This document shows, one piece after another, positions 25,876 through 34,553 of a stretch of 64,000 nt of DNA; the first letter of the stretch is position 1; each line of letters opens with the position of its first letter. The stretch lies in NCBI GenBank assembly GCA_040223615.1, contig JAVKFY010000021.1:1-64000 (forward strand). Direction: 5' to 3'. A program made the translations under genes and the position numbers. The notes beneath the pieces are model-generated. The model saw nothing but the letters and a program-made list of their open reading frames with translations. It did no database searches and was not told where the DNA came from. The DNA is from JAVKFY01 sp040223615 (GTDB lineage Bacteria; Pseudomonadota; Alphaproteobacteria; GCA-2731375).

Positions 25876-26454
25876 ATGGGAACCGAGCCGAAGCGTCTGA
25901 TCGTCGGCATCACCGGGGCGTCGGGGGTGATGTACGGCGTGCGCCTGTTGCAGGTGCTGCGCGACACCGACATCGAGACCCACCTGGTGATCTCGCAGTC
26001 GGGCGAACTGACGCTGGCCTACGAGACCGAGTGGAAGCCGGCCGACGTGAAGGCGCTGGCCGACAAGGTCTACCCGATCCGCGACGTGGCGGCGGCGATC
26101 TCGTCGGGCTCGTATCGCACCATGGGCATGATCGTGGCGCCGTGCTCGGTGCGCTCGATGTCGGCGATCGCCTCCGGTGTCACCGACACGTTGCTGACCC
26201 GGGCGGCCGACGTGGTGCTGAAGGAGCGCCGCCGGCTGGTGCTGATGTTGCGCGAGACGCCGCTGCACACCGGTCACCTGCGCTCGCTGACCGCCCTGTC
26301 GGAATACGGCGCCATCGTCTACCCGCCGGTACCCGCTTTCTACGCCAAGCCGGAGAACCTGGAAGATATGATCGACCACACCGTCGGCCGCGTCCTCGAC
26401 CTGTTCGATATCGACCTCGGCATCGTCAAGCGCTGGCCGGACGGAGAGGCCTGA
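25876..26454 (+). CDS. ubiX: Flavin prenyltransferase UbiX
   Basis: 192 residues. It prenylates FMN to make the cofactor of UbiD enzymes. Hallmarks are the Rossmann-like start RLIVGITGASGVMYGVRLLQ, VAPCSVRSMSAIASG near residue 92, and RRLVLMLRETPLHTGHLRS near residue 118 with the conserved RETP. Length matches the family (about 190). The start of the following sugar dehydrogenase overlaps the stop (TGATG), so they are translated together. Its partner UbiD is at 22270-23664. Confidence 0.93.
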   Translation: MGTEPKRLIVGITGASGVMYGVRLLQVLRDTDIETHLVISQSGELTLAYETEWKPADVKALADKVYPIRDVAAAISSGSYRTMGMIVAPCSVRSMSAIASGVTDTLLTRAADVVLKERRRLVLMLRETPLHTGHLRSLTALSEYGAIVYPPVPAFYAKPENLEDMIDHTVGRVLDLFDIDLGIVKRWPDGEA

Positions 26455-27776
26455 TGCGGCTGCGAAACAAGCTGATCGGCCTGGCCGTCATCGTCGTCGC
26501 GGTCGTCGCCGCCATCGCCGTGCTGTTTGGCGAAGAGGCTGACCTGCCGGTCAGCGCCGGGATCGGCCCCGACCCGATCCTGCCGGAACCGAAACGCACC
26601 CTGATCCCGACCGTGAAGGTGGCGCCGGCGACCGGCTGGCCGGATGGCGGCAAACCGACACCGGCGTCCGGCCTGCGGGTGAATGCCTTCGCCGACGGCC
26701 TGGACCATCCGCGCTGGCTCTACGTGCTGCCGAACGGCGACGTGCTGGTGGCCGAGACCAACCTGCCGGCCAAGGACCCCGACGGCCTGATCGGCTGGAT
26801 CGAAAAGCAGGTAATGGACAAGGCCGGCGCCGGCGTACCCAGCGCCGACCGCATCACCTTGCTGCGAGACGCGGATGGCGACGGCGTGGCGGAGGTGCGC
26901 GAGCCGTTTCTGCGCAACCTGCATTCGCCCTTCGGCATGGCGCTGATCGGCGATCAGCTCTACGTCGCCAACACCGACGCGGTGCTGCGCTTTCCCTATA
27001 CCGAGGGCCAGGTCGGCATTCAGGCCGAGGGCGAGCGGGTCGCCGAGCTCCCGGCCGGTCCGAACAACCGGCACTGGACCAAGAGCCTGGTCGCCAGCGC
27101 CGATGGCACGCATCTCTATGTCGGCGTCGGCTCGAACAGCAACATCGCCGAGAACGGCATGGATCAGGAGGTGAATCGCGCCGCGATCCTGGAAATCGAC
27201 GTCGTCGGCGGCGCCACACGGGTCTTCGCCAGCGGCCTGCGCAACCCGGTCGGCATGGACTGGGAACCGGAAAGCGGCGCGTTGTGGGTGGCGGTGAACG
27301 AGCGCGACGAGCTCGGCTCAGACCTGGTGCCGGACTACATGACCAAGGTCCATGGCGGCGGCTTCTACGGCTGGCCCTGGAGCTACTTCGGTGACCACGT
27401 CGACGCCCGGGTCGAGCCGCAACGCCCGGACATGGTCGCCAAGGCGATCAAGCCGGACTACGCGCTGGGCCCGCACACCGCCTCGCTGGGCCTGAGCTTC
27501 GCGGCCGGCAACAAGCTTCCCGCCCGCTTCGCGTCGGGCGCCTTCGTCAGCCAGCACGGCTCGTGGAATCGCGACCCGCCGAGCGGCTACAAGGTGATCT
27601 TCGTCCCCTTCGCCGAGGGCCAGCCGGCCGGCCGGCCGGAGGACGTGCTGACAGGTTTCCTGGGCGAGAAGGGCGAGGCGCTGGGCCGCCCGGTCGGCGT
27701 CGTCATCGATGGCCGCGGCGCGCTGCTGGTCGCCGACGACGTCGGCAACGTGATCTGGCGCGTCAGCTCCCCTTGA
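26454..27776 (+). CDS. PQQ-dependent sugar (glucose/sorbosone) dehydrogenase-family protein
   Basis: 440 residues from ATG at 26454. An N-terminal signal anchor (LIGLAVIVVAVVAAIAVLFG) places it in the periplasm. The rest is a six-bladed beta-propeller of the GSDH type: LDHPRWLYVLPNGDVLVAET near residue 82, HSPFGMALIGDQLYVANTD, RNPVGMDWEPESGALWVAVN and HGSWNRDPPSGYKVIFVPF near residue 365. It probably oxidises an aldose or related alcohol with PQQ. No PQQ biosynthesis genes are in the window. Its last 14 bases overlap the convergent crotonase gene. Confidence 0.88.
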   Translation: MRLRNKLIGLAVIVVAVVAAIAVLFGEEADLPVSAGIGPDPILPEPKRTLIPTVKVAPATGWPDGGKPTPASGLRVNAFADGLDHPRWLYVLPNGDVLVAETNLPAKDPDGLIGWIEKQVMDKAGAGVPSADRITLLRDADGDGVAEVREPFLRNLHSPFGMALIGDQLYVANTDAVLRFPYTEGQVGIQAEGERVAELPAGPNNRHWTKSLVASADGTHLYVGVGSNSNIAENGMDQEVNRAAILEIDVVGGATRVFASGLRNPVGMDWEPESGALWVAVNERDELGSDLVPDYMTKVHGGGFYGWPWSYFGDHVDARVEPQRPDMVAKAIKPDYALGPHTASLGLSFAAGNKLPARFASGAFVSQHGSWNRDPPSGYKVIFVPFAEGQPAGRPEDVLTGFLGEKGEALGRPVGVVIDGRGALLVADDVGNVIWRVSSP

Positions 27777-28554
27777 ACACCGGCTTGCGCTTCTCGTGGA
27801 AGGCTTCCACGCCCTCCAGGAAGTCGTCGGAGGTGCGCAGCCGGCTGTAGCAGTGGCCCTCCATCTCGATGGCGAGGCTCAAGGTCGCGTCCTCGGTGTC
27901 GTTCAGCAGCTTCTTGGCGGTGCGCTGGGCCAGCGGCGCGAAGCCGATCAGCTCCGCCACCAGCGCATCGGTCGCCTTCTCCAGTTCCGCGTCCGGCACC
28001 ATTTCTGTGGCGATGCCCCAGTCGACCGCCTGCTGCGCCGGGATGCGGCGCGAGCGCATGACGATGTCCTTGGTCCGGGTGATGCCGACGATCTTCTGCA
28101 GCCGCGCCGAGCCGCCCGAGCCCGGGATCTGGCCCAGCCGTTGCTCGGGCAGCGCGTATTGTGCGGTCTCCGACACGATGCGGAAGTCGCAGGCCAGCGA
28201 GATCTCGAAGCCGACACCGAAGGCGAAGCCGCGATTGGCCGCGATCACCGGCTTGGCGCAGCGCGTCGGCGCGGCGATGTTGTCGGCCAGGTGCGAGACG
28301 TGCTCCGGCGTCGCTTCGACGAAACCCTTGATGTAGCCGCCTGAGGAGAAGTTCTCGCCCTCCGCGCGCAGCACGATCACGCGCACACGGTCGTCGGCGT
28401 CCAGTGCCTCGAAACAGGCGCGAAGCTGGTCGCGCTGCGGCATGGTGATGACGTTGAACGGCGGCCGGTTCAGCACGATGTCGCCGCGCTGCTGCTCGGC
28501 GTCGATGGTGACGGAAAAGCCGTCCAGGTCCTGGAAGCGTGGGTCTTCTGACAT
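27763..28554 (-). CDS. Enoyl-CoA hydratase/isomerase family protein
   Basis: 263 residues. Crotonase fold with LNRPPFNVITMPQRDQLRA, oxyanion-hole segment NFSSGGYIKGFVEAT (FSSGG replaces the usual FSAG/FCAGAD), NRGFAFGVGFEISLACDFRI and ALPEQRLGQIPGSGGSARLQ with the glutamate expected of hydratases. The variant N-terminal hole resembles dienoyl-CoA hydratases of ring degradation more than fatty-acid ECH, but substrate is not decided. Last gene of the molybdenum hydroxylase operon, 65 bases after the ligase stop, so it likely processes the CoA ester made there. Confidence 0.85.
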   Translation of the reverse strand: MSEDPRFQDLDGFSVTIDAEQQRGDIVLNRPPFNVITMPQRDQLRACFEALDADDRVRVIVLRAEGENFSSGGYIKGFVEATPEHVSHLADNIAAPTRCAKPVIAANRGFAFGVGFEISLACDFRIVSETAQYALPEQRLGQIPGSGGSARLQKIVGITRTKDIVMRSRRIPAQQAVDWGIATEMVPDAELEKATDALVAELIGFAPLAQRTAKKLLNDTEDATLSLAIEMEGHCYSRLRTSDDFLEGVEAFHEKRKPVFKGS

Positions 28555-28573
28555 TGCTGGAACTCCTGCGTTG

Positions 28574-28611
28574 CCCCGGATCTACGCGCTGCGCGGTGCG
28601 TCCGGGGTGAC
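28574..28611. repeat. Decayed palindromic intergenic element
   Basis: CCCCGGA (28574-28580) pairs with TCCGGGG (28601-28607), and the right arm ends TGAC as in the element at 14076. An inner GCGC-rich stem lies between. It sits in the 65-base gap between the ligase and crotonase genes. Confidence 0.45.
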
Positions 28612-28619
28612 GGGTGGTG

Positions 28620-30137
28620 TCATTCTTCGAGTTGGTAGTCGCCGGCGACCAGCAGGCGGCGCAGCAGCTTGCCGACCGGTGATTTCGGAATCTGGGTGAC
28701 GAAGACGTAGCGGCGCGGCCGCTTGAAGTTGGCCAGGCCGGAGTCGCGGCAATGCTGGTCCAGCGCGGCGTCATCGACCGGCTCGCGGCGCTGGATGAAG
28801 GCGGTGACAACCTTGCCCCAGCGCTCGTCGTCGGTGCCGACCACGGCGACCTCTGACACGGCGGGGTGCAGCGACAGGCAGCTCTCGACCTCGACCGGCG
28901 AGACGTTCTCGCCGCCGGTGATGATCATGTCGTCGACGCGGCCGGTGACGAACAGGTCGCCGTCGCTGTCGAAGAAGCCGGTGTCGCCGGTGAAGTACCA
29001 GCCCTCGCGCAATGCCTTCTCGTTCGCTTCGGGGCGGTTGTGGTAGCCCTCGAAGGCCTCGTCCGACGCCAGGGTGGCGATGATCTCGCCTTCCTCGCCG
29101 GCGGCCGCCAGGTCGTCAGCCGAGGCGGCGCCGAGCTTGACCACCCGCATGCGCTGGTTGAAGCCGGCACGGCCGGCCGAGCCCGGCTTGGCCGCCGCGT
29201 TCTGGTCGATCGTGAAGGTGTAGATCTCCGAACTGCCGTAGTGGTTCACGAACAGGTCGGGCTTGAACGCCCGGTCGAGCGTCTTCAGCAGGCCGTCGGT
29301 CATCGACGCGCCGGCGAAGCCGAGCTTGCGCACCGACGACGTATCGGTGCGGGCGAAGGCCGGGTGATGCACCAGGTCATGGAACAGCGTCGGTACCAGG
29401 AACACGGTGGAGACCTTCTCGCGCGCGATCAGGCCCAGCGCCGCGACCACGTCGAAGCGTGGCAGGCAGACGAACGCACCGCTGACCAGCGACATGGTCA
29501 GCAGCGAGCGCACGCCCATCGTGTGGTAGAGCGGCATCACGCCAAGCGTGACCTCGCCGTAGCGATACTGGTTGTGCCCGATATGGGCCAGCGCGGCGGC
29601 GCGCTCCACCCGGTGCCGGCGCGGTACGCCCTTCGGCCGCGACGTCGTGCCCGAGGTGTAGAGCATCACCGACAGGTCTTCGATGCCGGCGCGCGGCGCG
29701 GCGTCGGGCGCATTGCCGGACAGCAGTTCGTTGAAGGCGATGTCGCGGCCGGCGCCGACGAAGACACGCGGCACGTCGCGGGCGCCGGCCGACTGCTCGA
29801 CCTCGTCGGCGACGACGCTTTCGTAGACCAGCGCCTTGGCGGCGGCGTCGGCAATCGCGTAGTCGATCTCGCCGGCCTTGGCGCGCCAGTTCAGCGGCGT
29901 GATCACGATGCCTGCGAACTGGCAGGCCCAGTGCAGCGTCGCCGCCTCCAGATTGTTCTGCAACACGGAAACCAGGTGATCGCCGCGCTTCACGCCCAGC
30001 CGGTCGAGCCCGGCGACGACATTGGAAATCGCCCGGTACCACTCGGCGTAGCTGAGCCGCCGGTCGCCATCGACCAGTGCCAGCCGGCCCGGTTCGCGCT
30101 CCACGCTGGCGACGAAGCTGGTGCCGAGATCAAGCAT
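28620..30137 (-). CDS. AMP-dependent acyl-CoA synthetase/ligase
   Basis: 505 residues from ATG at 30137, with GGGAGGAACC upstream; the start lies inside the end of the preceding reductase gene (8-base overlap). ANL motifs: LSVMLYTSGTTSRPKGVPRR near residue 160 (P-loop), VNHYGSSEIYTF near residue 290, WYFTGDTGFFDSDGDLFVTG near residue 378, DMIITGGENVSPVEVE and a terminal SPVGKLLRR with the catalytic lysine. It is of the type that activates aromatic or medium-chain acids (benzoate/cinnamate-like ligases). Its place between a molybdenum hydroxylase and a crotonase predicts CoA-dependent breakdown of one unusual acid. Confidence 0.88.
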   Translation of the reverse strand: MLDLGTSFVASVEREPGRLALVDGDRRLSYAEWYRAISNVVAGLDRLGVKRGDHLVSVLQNNLEAATLHWACQFAGIVITPLNWRAKAGEIDYAIADAAAKALVYESVVADEVEQSAGARDVPRVFVGAGRDIAFNELLSGNAPDAAPRAGIEDLSVMLYTSGTTSRPKGVPRRHRVERAAALAHIGHNQYRYGEVTLGVMPLYHTMGVRSLLTMSLVSGAFVCLPRFDVVAALGLIAREKVSTVFLVPTLFHDLVHHPAFARTDTSSVRKLGFAGASMTDGLLKTLDRAFKPDLFVNHYGSSEIYTFTIDQNAAAKPGSAGRAGFNQRMRVVKLGAASADDLAAAGEEGEIIATLASDEAFEGYHNRPEANEKALREGWYFTGDTGFFDSDGDLFVTGRVDDMIITGGENVSPVEVESCLSLHPAVSEVAVVGTDDERWGKVVTAFIQRREPVDDAALDQHCRDSGLANFKRPRRYVFVTQIPKSPVGKLLRRLLVAGDYQLEE

Positions 30138-31536
30138 CTGGTTCCTCCCTCGCCGCCATCGCGGCGCGCATGATCGACGCATAGCCGGTGCAGCGGCACA
30201 GATGCCCGGCCAGCATCTCCTTGATCTCATTCTCGCCCGCATCGGGGCGTTCGCGGAACAGCGCGTCGAGCGACATCAGGATGCCGGCGGTGCAGAACCC
30301 GCACTGCAGCGCGAAGTGGTCGCGGAACGCCTGCTGCAACGGTCCGAGCCTGCCGCCGCCGCCCAAGCCCTCGACGGTGCGCACGTCGCACCCGGCGGCC
30401 TGCACCGCCAAGGTGAGACAGGCGCGCCGTGGCCGCCCGTCGATCTGCACCGTGCAGGCCCCGCAGACGCCATGCTCGCACCCGACATGCGTGCCGGTCG
30501 CGCCCAAGGTGTGGCGCAGGAAATCGGAGAGCAGCAGGCGAGGTTCGGCGTCGCCCGTGATTTGCTTGCCGTTGAGGCTGAAGGAGATCGGTCGGCGTTC
30601 GTGCCTGGCATGACGCCCCACCTCACCCCGACCCTCTCCCGCCCTGAGGGGCGGAGAGGGAGAGGAAATCTCGACGCTGCGTCCCTCTCCGCCCCTCGGG
30701 GCGGAGAGGACAGGTGAGGTGGGGGTGTCGATGCCATGCTCATTGCCCGCCGCCTCGACCACCTGCCGTCCGATCCGCCGCACCAGCTCGCGGCGATAGC
30801 GCGCCGTGGCGTGGATGTCGTCGCGCGCCTCCAGGTCCCAGGCGAAGGCATCCAGCGCCGCATCAAGGTCGCCATCCAGGTCGCGTGCCACCGGACGATC
30901 CGCGACGCCGCCGACCGCCAGCCGCGCCTTGCCGCCGCGCACCACGGCGGCGCAGGCGACGATGGCGAAATCGCCGTGCCGGCGCGCCACCTCGCGAAAC
31001 GCAGCGCCGCCACCTGCCTTGGGAAAGGCTACCGCCTCGATCATCTCGTCATCGTCGCGCGCCGTGGTCATGGTGCCGAGAAAGAAGTCGTCGGCCTTCA
31101 CGCGGCGCGCCCGGCGTCGGCTGCGCAAGTGCACCTCGCCGCCGAGCGCGACCAGCACCAGCGGTAGTTCCGCGCTGGGGTCGGCGTGCGCGATCGAACC
31201 GCAGACCGTCCCGGCATTGCGCGTCTGCGTGTGCCCGACCCAGGGCAAGGCAGCGGCGAGCAGGGGATAGGCCGACAGCCCCGGCCAGGCCAGCAAGTCC
31301 GCCTGCCGCACGCCCGCGCCGACGACCAACGCACCGTCGCGTTCCTCGATATGTTGCAGGGCAGGGATACGCGTGATGTCGACCAGCGTCGCCGGCCGCA
31401 CCAGCCGCATGTTCAGCATCGCCATCAGCGTTTGACCGCCGGCGATGACGCGCGCGTCGCCGCCTTCGCGGGCCAGCACGTCGAGCGCCTCCTCGATGCC
31501 GCCGGCGCGCACGTAGTCGAACACCGGCGGTTTCAT
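30130..31536 (-). CDS. Fused FAD-binding and [2Fe-2S] subunits of a molybdenum hydroxylase (CoxM-CoxS type)
   Basis: 468 residues in one uninterrupted frame. Residues 1-270 are the medium FAD subunit: ARVIAGGQTLMAMLNMRL near residue 28 and NAGTVCGSIAHADPSAELPL near residue 108. Residues 310-468 are the small subunit with a plant-type cluster CEHGVCGACTVQIDGRPRRAC and a second cluster CGFCTAGILM ... CRCTGY. These are normally separate genes. The join, residues about 272-307, is encoded by a 109-bp palindromic repeat that contains no stop in this frame. A GTG inside the repeat could give some free small subunit, but no stop ends the FAD part. The ATG overlaps the large-subunit stop (ATGA). Confidence 0.85.
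   Translation of the reverse strand: MKPPVFDYVRAGGIEEALDVLAREGGDARVIAGGQTLMAMLNMRLVRPATLVDITRIPALQHIEERDGALVVGAGVRQADLLAWPGLSAYPLLAAALPWVGHTQTRNAGTVCGSIAHADPSAELPLVLVALGGEVHLRSRRRARRVKADDFFLGTMTTARDDDEMIEAVAFPKAGGGAAFREVARRHGDFAIVACAAVVRGGKARLAVGGVADRPVARDLDGDLDAALDAFAWDLEARDDIHATARYRRELVRRIGRQVVEAAGNEHGIDTPTSPVLSAPRGGEGRSVEISSPSPPLRAGEGRGEVGRHARHERRPISFSLNGKQITGDAEPRLLLSDFLRHTLGATGTHVGCEHGVCGACTVQIDGRPRRACLTLAVQAAGCDVRTVEGLGGGGRLGPLQQAFRDHFALQCGFCTAGILMSLDALFRERPDAGENEIKEMLAGHLCRCTGYASIMRAAMAAREEPDA
30616..30724. repeat. 109-bp palindromic repeat element inside the coding sequence
   Basis: CCCCACCTCACC (30616-30627) and GGTGAGGTGGGG (30713-30724) are perfect 12-bp terminal inverted repeats. 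Inside are two hairpins: CTCTCCCGCCC/GGGGCGGAGAG, and a perfect 12-bp stem CCTCTCCGCCCC (30684-30695) with GGGGCGGAGAGG (30698-30709). This architecture is that of dispersed intergenic palindromes common in Alphaproteobacteria, yet here it lies in frame and joins two protein domains. Confidence 0.8.
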
Positions 31537-34457
31537 CGGAACAACGCCATCAACTTGGCCCACCAGCTTCGCGGCGCCTCGCCGCCGGCCTCGCGGGCCA
31601 GCGCGGCGAAGAACTGCGCGATCAGGGCGCGCGCCGCGCCGTCGAGCAGCCGGCCGCCGATCGACGCCGCTCGCCCGCCCGCCTCGGCCTCGTAACGGTA
31701 GCCGACCACGGTCGCGTCGCCGTCCTCTCGCAACGTCACGGCGGCACGGCCGTGGCCGAAGCCCAACGGCCCCTGACCCTGGCCGCTGAGCGTGAGCGAC
31801 TGCGGCGGCACCAGGTCGGCAAGCTCGACCTCGACCGTGTAGCGTCCCTTCACCGGGCCGATACCGACCGTCGCATCGGCCCGGAACCGGTGTTCGGACA
31901 GGCGCTCCACACCGTGCGCGCCGGGAATCACGCGAGCCAGGGTCTCTGGATCGAGCAGCATGTCCCAGACCTGCGGGCGCGGCGCCGCGACCCTGGCCTC
32001 GCCCTCGCCGAACAGCGCGCGGCCTGCGGGCAACGTCCTCTCTGGCGGTGCGTTCTCCAGTTCGTGGATCAGCGCCGCGAGCTTGGACGGGCTGAGCGGC
32101 AGGGCGATGTCGTCCAGGTCGAGCGCGTCGGCCACCGCGTTGGCCAGGCACACCGGCGTCGACATGCAGTTGCCTTCGCCGACCCCCTTGGCGCCCAGCG
32201 GCGTGAACGGCGACGGCGACTCGAAATGCAGGATCGTCGGCGCCGGTACCTCCATCACCGTTGGCAGCAGGTATTCCGCCAGCGTGCCGGTCAGGTGCGA
32301 GCCATCGTTGCTCCACTGGTGTTCTTCGTACAGCGCCGCGCCGACCGCCTGGGCGAAGCCGCCGGCGACCTGGCCGTCGACCATCGCGGGATGCAGGATC
32401 CGGCCGCAGTCGTGCATGGTGACGTATTTGTCGATGCGGACCTGCCCGGTGTCGCGGTCGACTTCGACGCCGCAGAAATCGAAGATGAAACCGTGGCACA
32501 GCGAGCTGTTGACCTCGTCGGCGTCCGATGGCGCGTCCAGCTCCGGCGCGGTCCAGAAGGCGGTCTCGCGGATCGCCGGCGCCTCGGCGTCGGGCAGCGT
32601 GCCCGGCGCCCAATGTCCGGTCGCGGCCAGCCGGCCGAAGGGCAGGGCGTTCTCCGGGTTGTCCGCCGCCATCGCCTTGCCTTCCGCGAACACGACGTCT
32701 TCCGGCCGCACGTTGAGCTGGCTCGAGGCGATGCGCGCGAGCTGGTCGCGCAGCCGGCCGGCGGCGATGTCGGCGGTGCCCGCCACGGCGGCGGCGAAGC
32801 GGCTGGCGTAGTTGCCGGACGCGATCGACCAGGCGTCGCGCGCCGTGTCGACCTCGGTCACGACACGCACATCGGTCGGGTCCAGCCCCAGCCGGTCGGC
32901 GACGACCTGCGCCAGCACGGTTCGGTGGCCCTGGCCCTGCGGTACCGAGGCGACATGGACCGAGACGCCACCCAGCGGATCGATACCGACGGTCGCCGTC
33001 GCCTGGGCGCCGTTCTTCGGCCCGGCCCGGCGCCGCTCCTGCGGCGTCAGCACGGTGGTGATGTAGCCCATGTTGGAGACCGACGGCTCGACCACTGCCG
33101 TCAAGCCGATGCCGTAGAGCCGGCCTTCGGCGCGGGCACGGGCCTGCCGCTGCTTCAGGTCGTCCAAGCCGCCCTCGGCGACCGCCCGGTCCAGCGCCGC
33201 TTCGTAGTCGCCGGAGTCCAGCAGGGCGCCGCTGGCAGTCCGGTAAGGCATCGCCTCCGTGGGCACCAGGTTGCGCCGGATCACTTCCAGCGGGTCGAGG
33301 TCGAGCGTGCGCGCGATGCGCTGCATGAGCCGTTCCAGCGCGTAGTAGACCTGCGGCCCGCCGAAGCCCCGGTTCAATCCGGTCGGCAGCTTGTTGGTCA
33401 GGACGACGCGGTTCCTGATCCGCATGTGGCGGATGTCGTAGGCGCCGGTCATGTTGCCGTGCATGCGGTATAGCGTCGCCGGCTCCGGCGCCCGCAGTTG
33501 CGCGCCGCAGTCCTCCACCTGGTCCCAATCGAGTGCCAGGATGCGTCCGTCCGCCGCCACCGCTGCCGCTAGCTTCGTTGCCCGGTTGGTGGCGGTGACC
33601 GAGCCGGCGAGGTGTTCCAGCCGGTCCTCGGTCCAGGTCACCGGCCGGCCGGTCGCCCGCGCGGCGACGCCAGCCAGCACGATGTAGGGAAACACCGCCT
33701 GCTTGACCCCGAAGCTGCCGCCGCTGTCGCGCGGTGTGCGCAGCCGCAGCCGGTTGCCGGGCACCTTCAGGGCGCGGGCGATCACCGCGTGGATCGAGAA
33801 CGGCCCCTGGAAGTTGGCCAGCACGTCGTAGCTGTCCTCGCCCGGGTCGTAGTCGGCCAGCACGCCGTAGGTCTCGATCGGCGTGCAGGCGCTGCGCGGA
33901 TAGTCGATCTCGATGGCGATGCGATGCGCTGCCTCGGAGAACGCCGCATCGGGATCGCCGTAGGAGAAGTGCCGTTCGCTGGCCAGGTTGCCGCCGATTT
34001 CGTCGTACAGCACCGGTGCGTCGTCGGCGAGCGCCGCCACCGGGTCGATGACCGCGGGCAGCGGCCGATAGCGGACGTCGATCAGGTCGAGCGCGTCTTC
34101 GGCGACATAGCGGCTCTCCGCAACCGCAAGTGCCACCGGCTCGCCCATGTAACGCACCCGGTCGGTGGCGATCGGCCAGAATTGCGCTCGCAGCCGCACG
34201 CCGGAGAGCAACGTGCCGCAGAGCTCGCGCGCATCGGCGCCGGTCAGCACCGCCGCCACGCCCGGCAACGCCCGGGCCGCCGCCACGTCGAGCGATTCGA
34301 TCTCGCCATGGCCGTGCGGCGAGCGCAGGATCGCCAGGTGCAACGCGCCGGCCGGCAGCGCGGTGTCGTCCATGAAACGCCCGCGCCCGGTCAGCAGGCT
34401 CAGGTCCTCCACGCGCGGCTGCGACCGCCCGAGCCAGGTATGCGCGGCCTCGGCCAT
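31533..34457 (-). CDS. Molybdopterin-binding large subunit of a xanthine oxidase-family hydroxylase, fused to a CoxG domain
   Basis: 974 residues from ATG at 34457 after GGGAGGAAC; a TTG at 34502 would add 15 residues. Residues 1-790 are a CoxL/XdhB-type large subunit: DTALPAGALHLAILRSPHGH, RDSGGSFGVKQAVFPY, and the catalytic glutamate E761 in GAKGVGEGNCMS. The active-site loop reads NRGFGG (362-367), unlike AYxCSFR of form I CO dehydrogenase or AYRGAGR of form II, so CO is an unlikely substrate. Residues about 815-974 form an SRPBCC domain of the CoxG type (EARVAAPRPQVWDMLLDPET), usually a separate membrane-recruiting protein. First gene of the operon. Confidence 0.88.
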   Translation of the reverse strand: MAEAAHTWLGRSQPRVEDLSLLTGRGRFMDDTALPAGALHLAILRSPHGHGEIESLDVAAARALPGVAAVLTGADARELCGTLLSGVRLRAQFWPIATDRVRYMGEPVALAVAESRYVAEDALDLIDVRYRPLPAVIDPVAALADDAPVLYDEIGGNLASERHFSYGDPDAAFSEAAHRIAIEIDYPRSACTPIETYGVLADYDPGEDSYDVLANFQGPFSIHAVIARALKVPGNRLRLRTPRDSGGSFGVKQAVFPYIVLAGVAARATGRPVTWTEDRLEHLAGSVTATNRATKLAAAVAADGRILALDWDQVEDCGAQLRAPEPATLYRMHGNMTGAYDIRHMRIRNRVVLTNKLPTGLNRGFGGPQVYYALERLMQRIARTLDLDPLEVIRRNLVPTEAMPYRTASGALLDSGDYEAALDRAVAEGGLDDLKQRQARARAEGRLYGIGLTAVVEPSVSNMGYITTVLTPQERRRAGPKNGAQATATVGIDPLGGVSVHVASVPQGQGHRTVLAQVVADRLGLDPTDVRVVTEVDTARDAWSIASGNYASRFAAAVAGTADIAAGRLRDQLARIASSQLNVRPEDVVFAEGKAMAADNPENALPFGRLAATGHWAPGTLPDAEAPAIRETAFWTAPELDAPSDADEVNSSLCHGFIFDFCGVEVDRDTGQVRIDKYVTMHDCGRILHPAMVDGQVAGGFAQAVGAALYEEHQWSNDGSHLTGTLAEYLLPTVMEVPAPTILHFESPSPFTPLGAKGVGEGNCMSTPVCLANAVADALDLDDIALPLSPSKLAALIHELENAPPERTLPAGRALFGEGEARVAAPRPQVWDMLLDPETLARVIPGAHGVERLSEHRFRADATVGIGPVKGRYTVEVELADLVPPQSLTLSGQGQGPLGFGHGRAAVTLREDGDATVVGYRYEAEAGGRAASIGGRLLDGAARALIAQFFAALAREAGGEAPRSWWAKLMALFR

Positions 34458-34553
34458 GCGCGGCTGTTCCTCCCATTCCCCGTCTTCGACCGCTTTATAC
34501 AACGTTGCCGCGCCGGTTCACCTGCCGGAGACTGGCGCGGGGAGGAGTTCGGT

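Noticed and set aside
31533..34457. Annotation as aerobic CO dehydrogenase CoxL
   Set aside because: The diagnostic loop of both CODH forms is absent (NRGFGG instead), so the CO-oxidising label is not supported.
30130..34476. 1448-residue continuous minus-strand frame
   Set aside because: Only the part from the ATG at 31536 is a real protein; upstream it is an Arg/Ala-rich alternate frame of the large-subunit gene.
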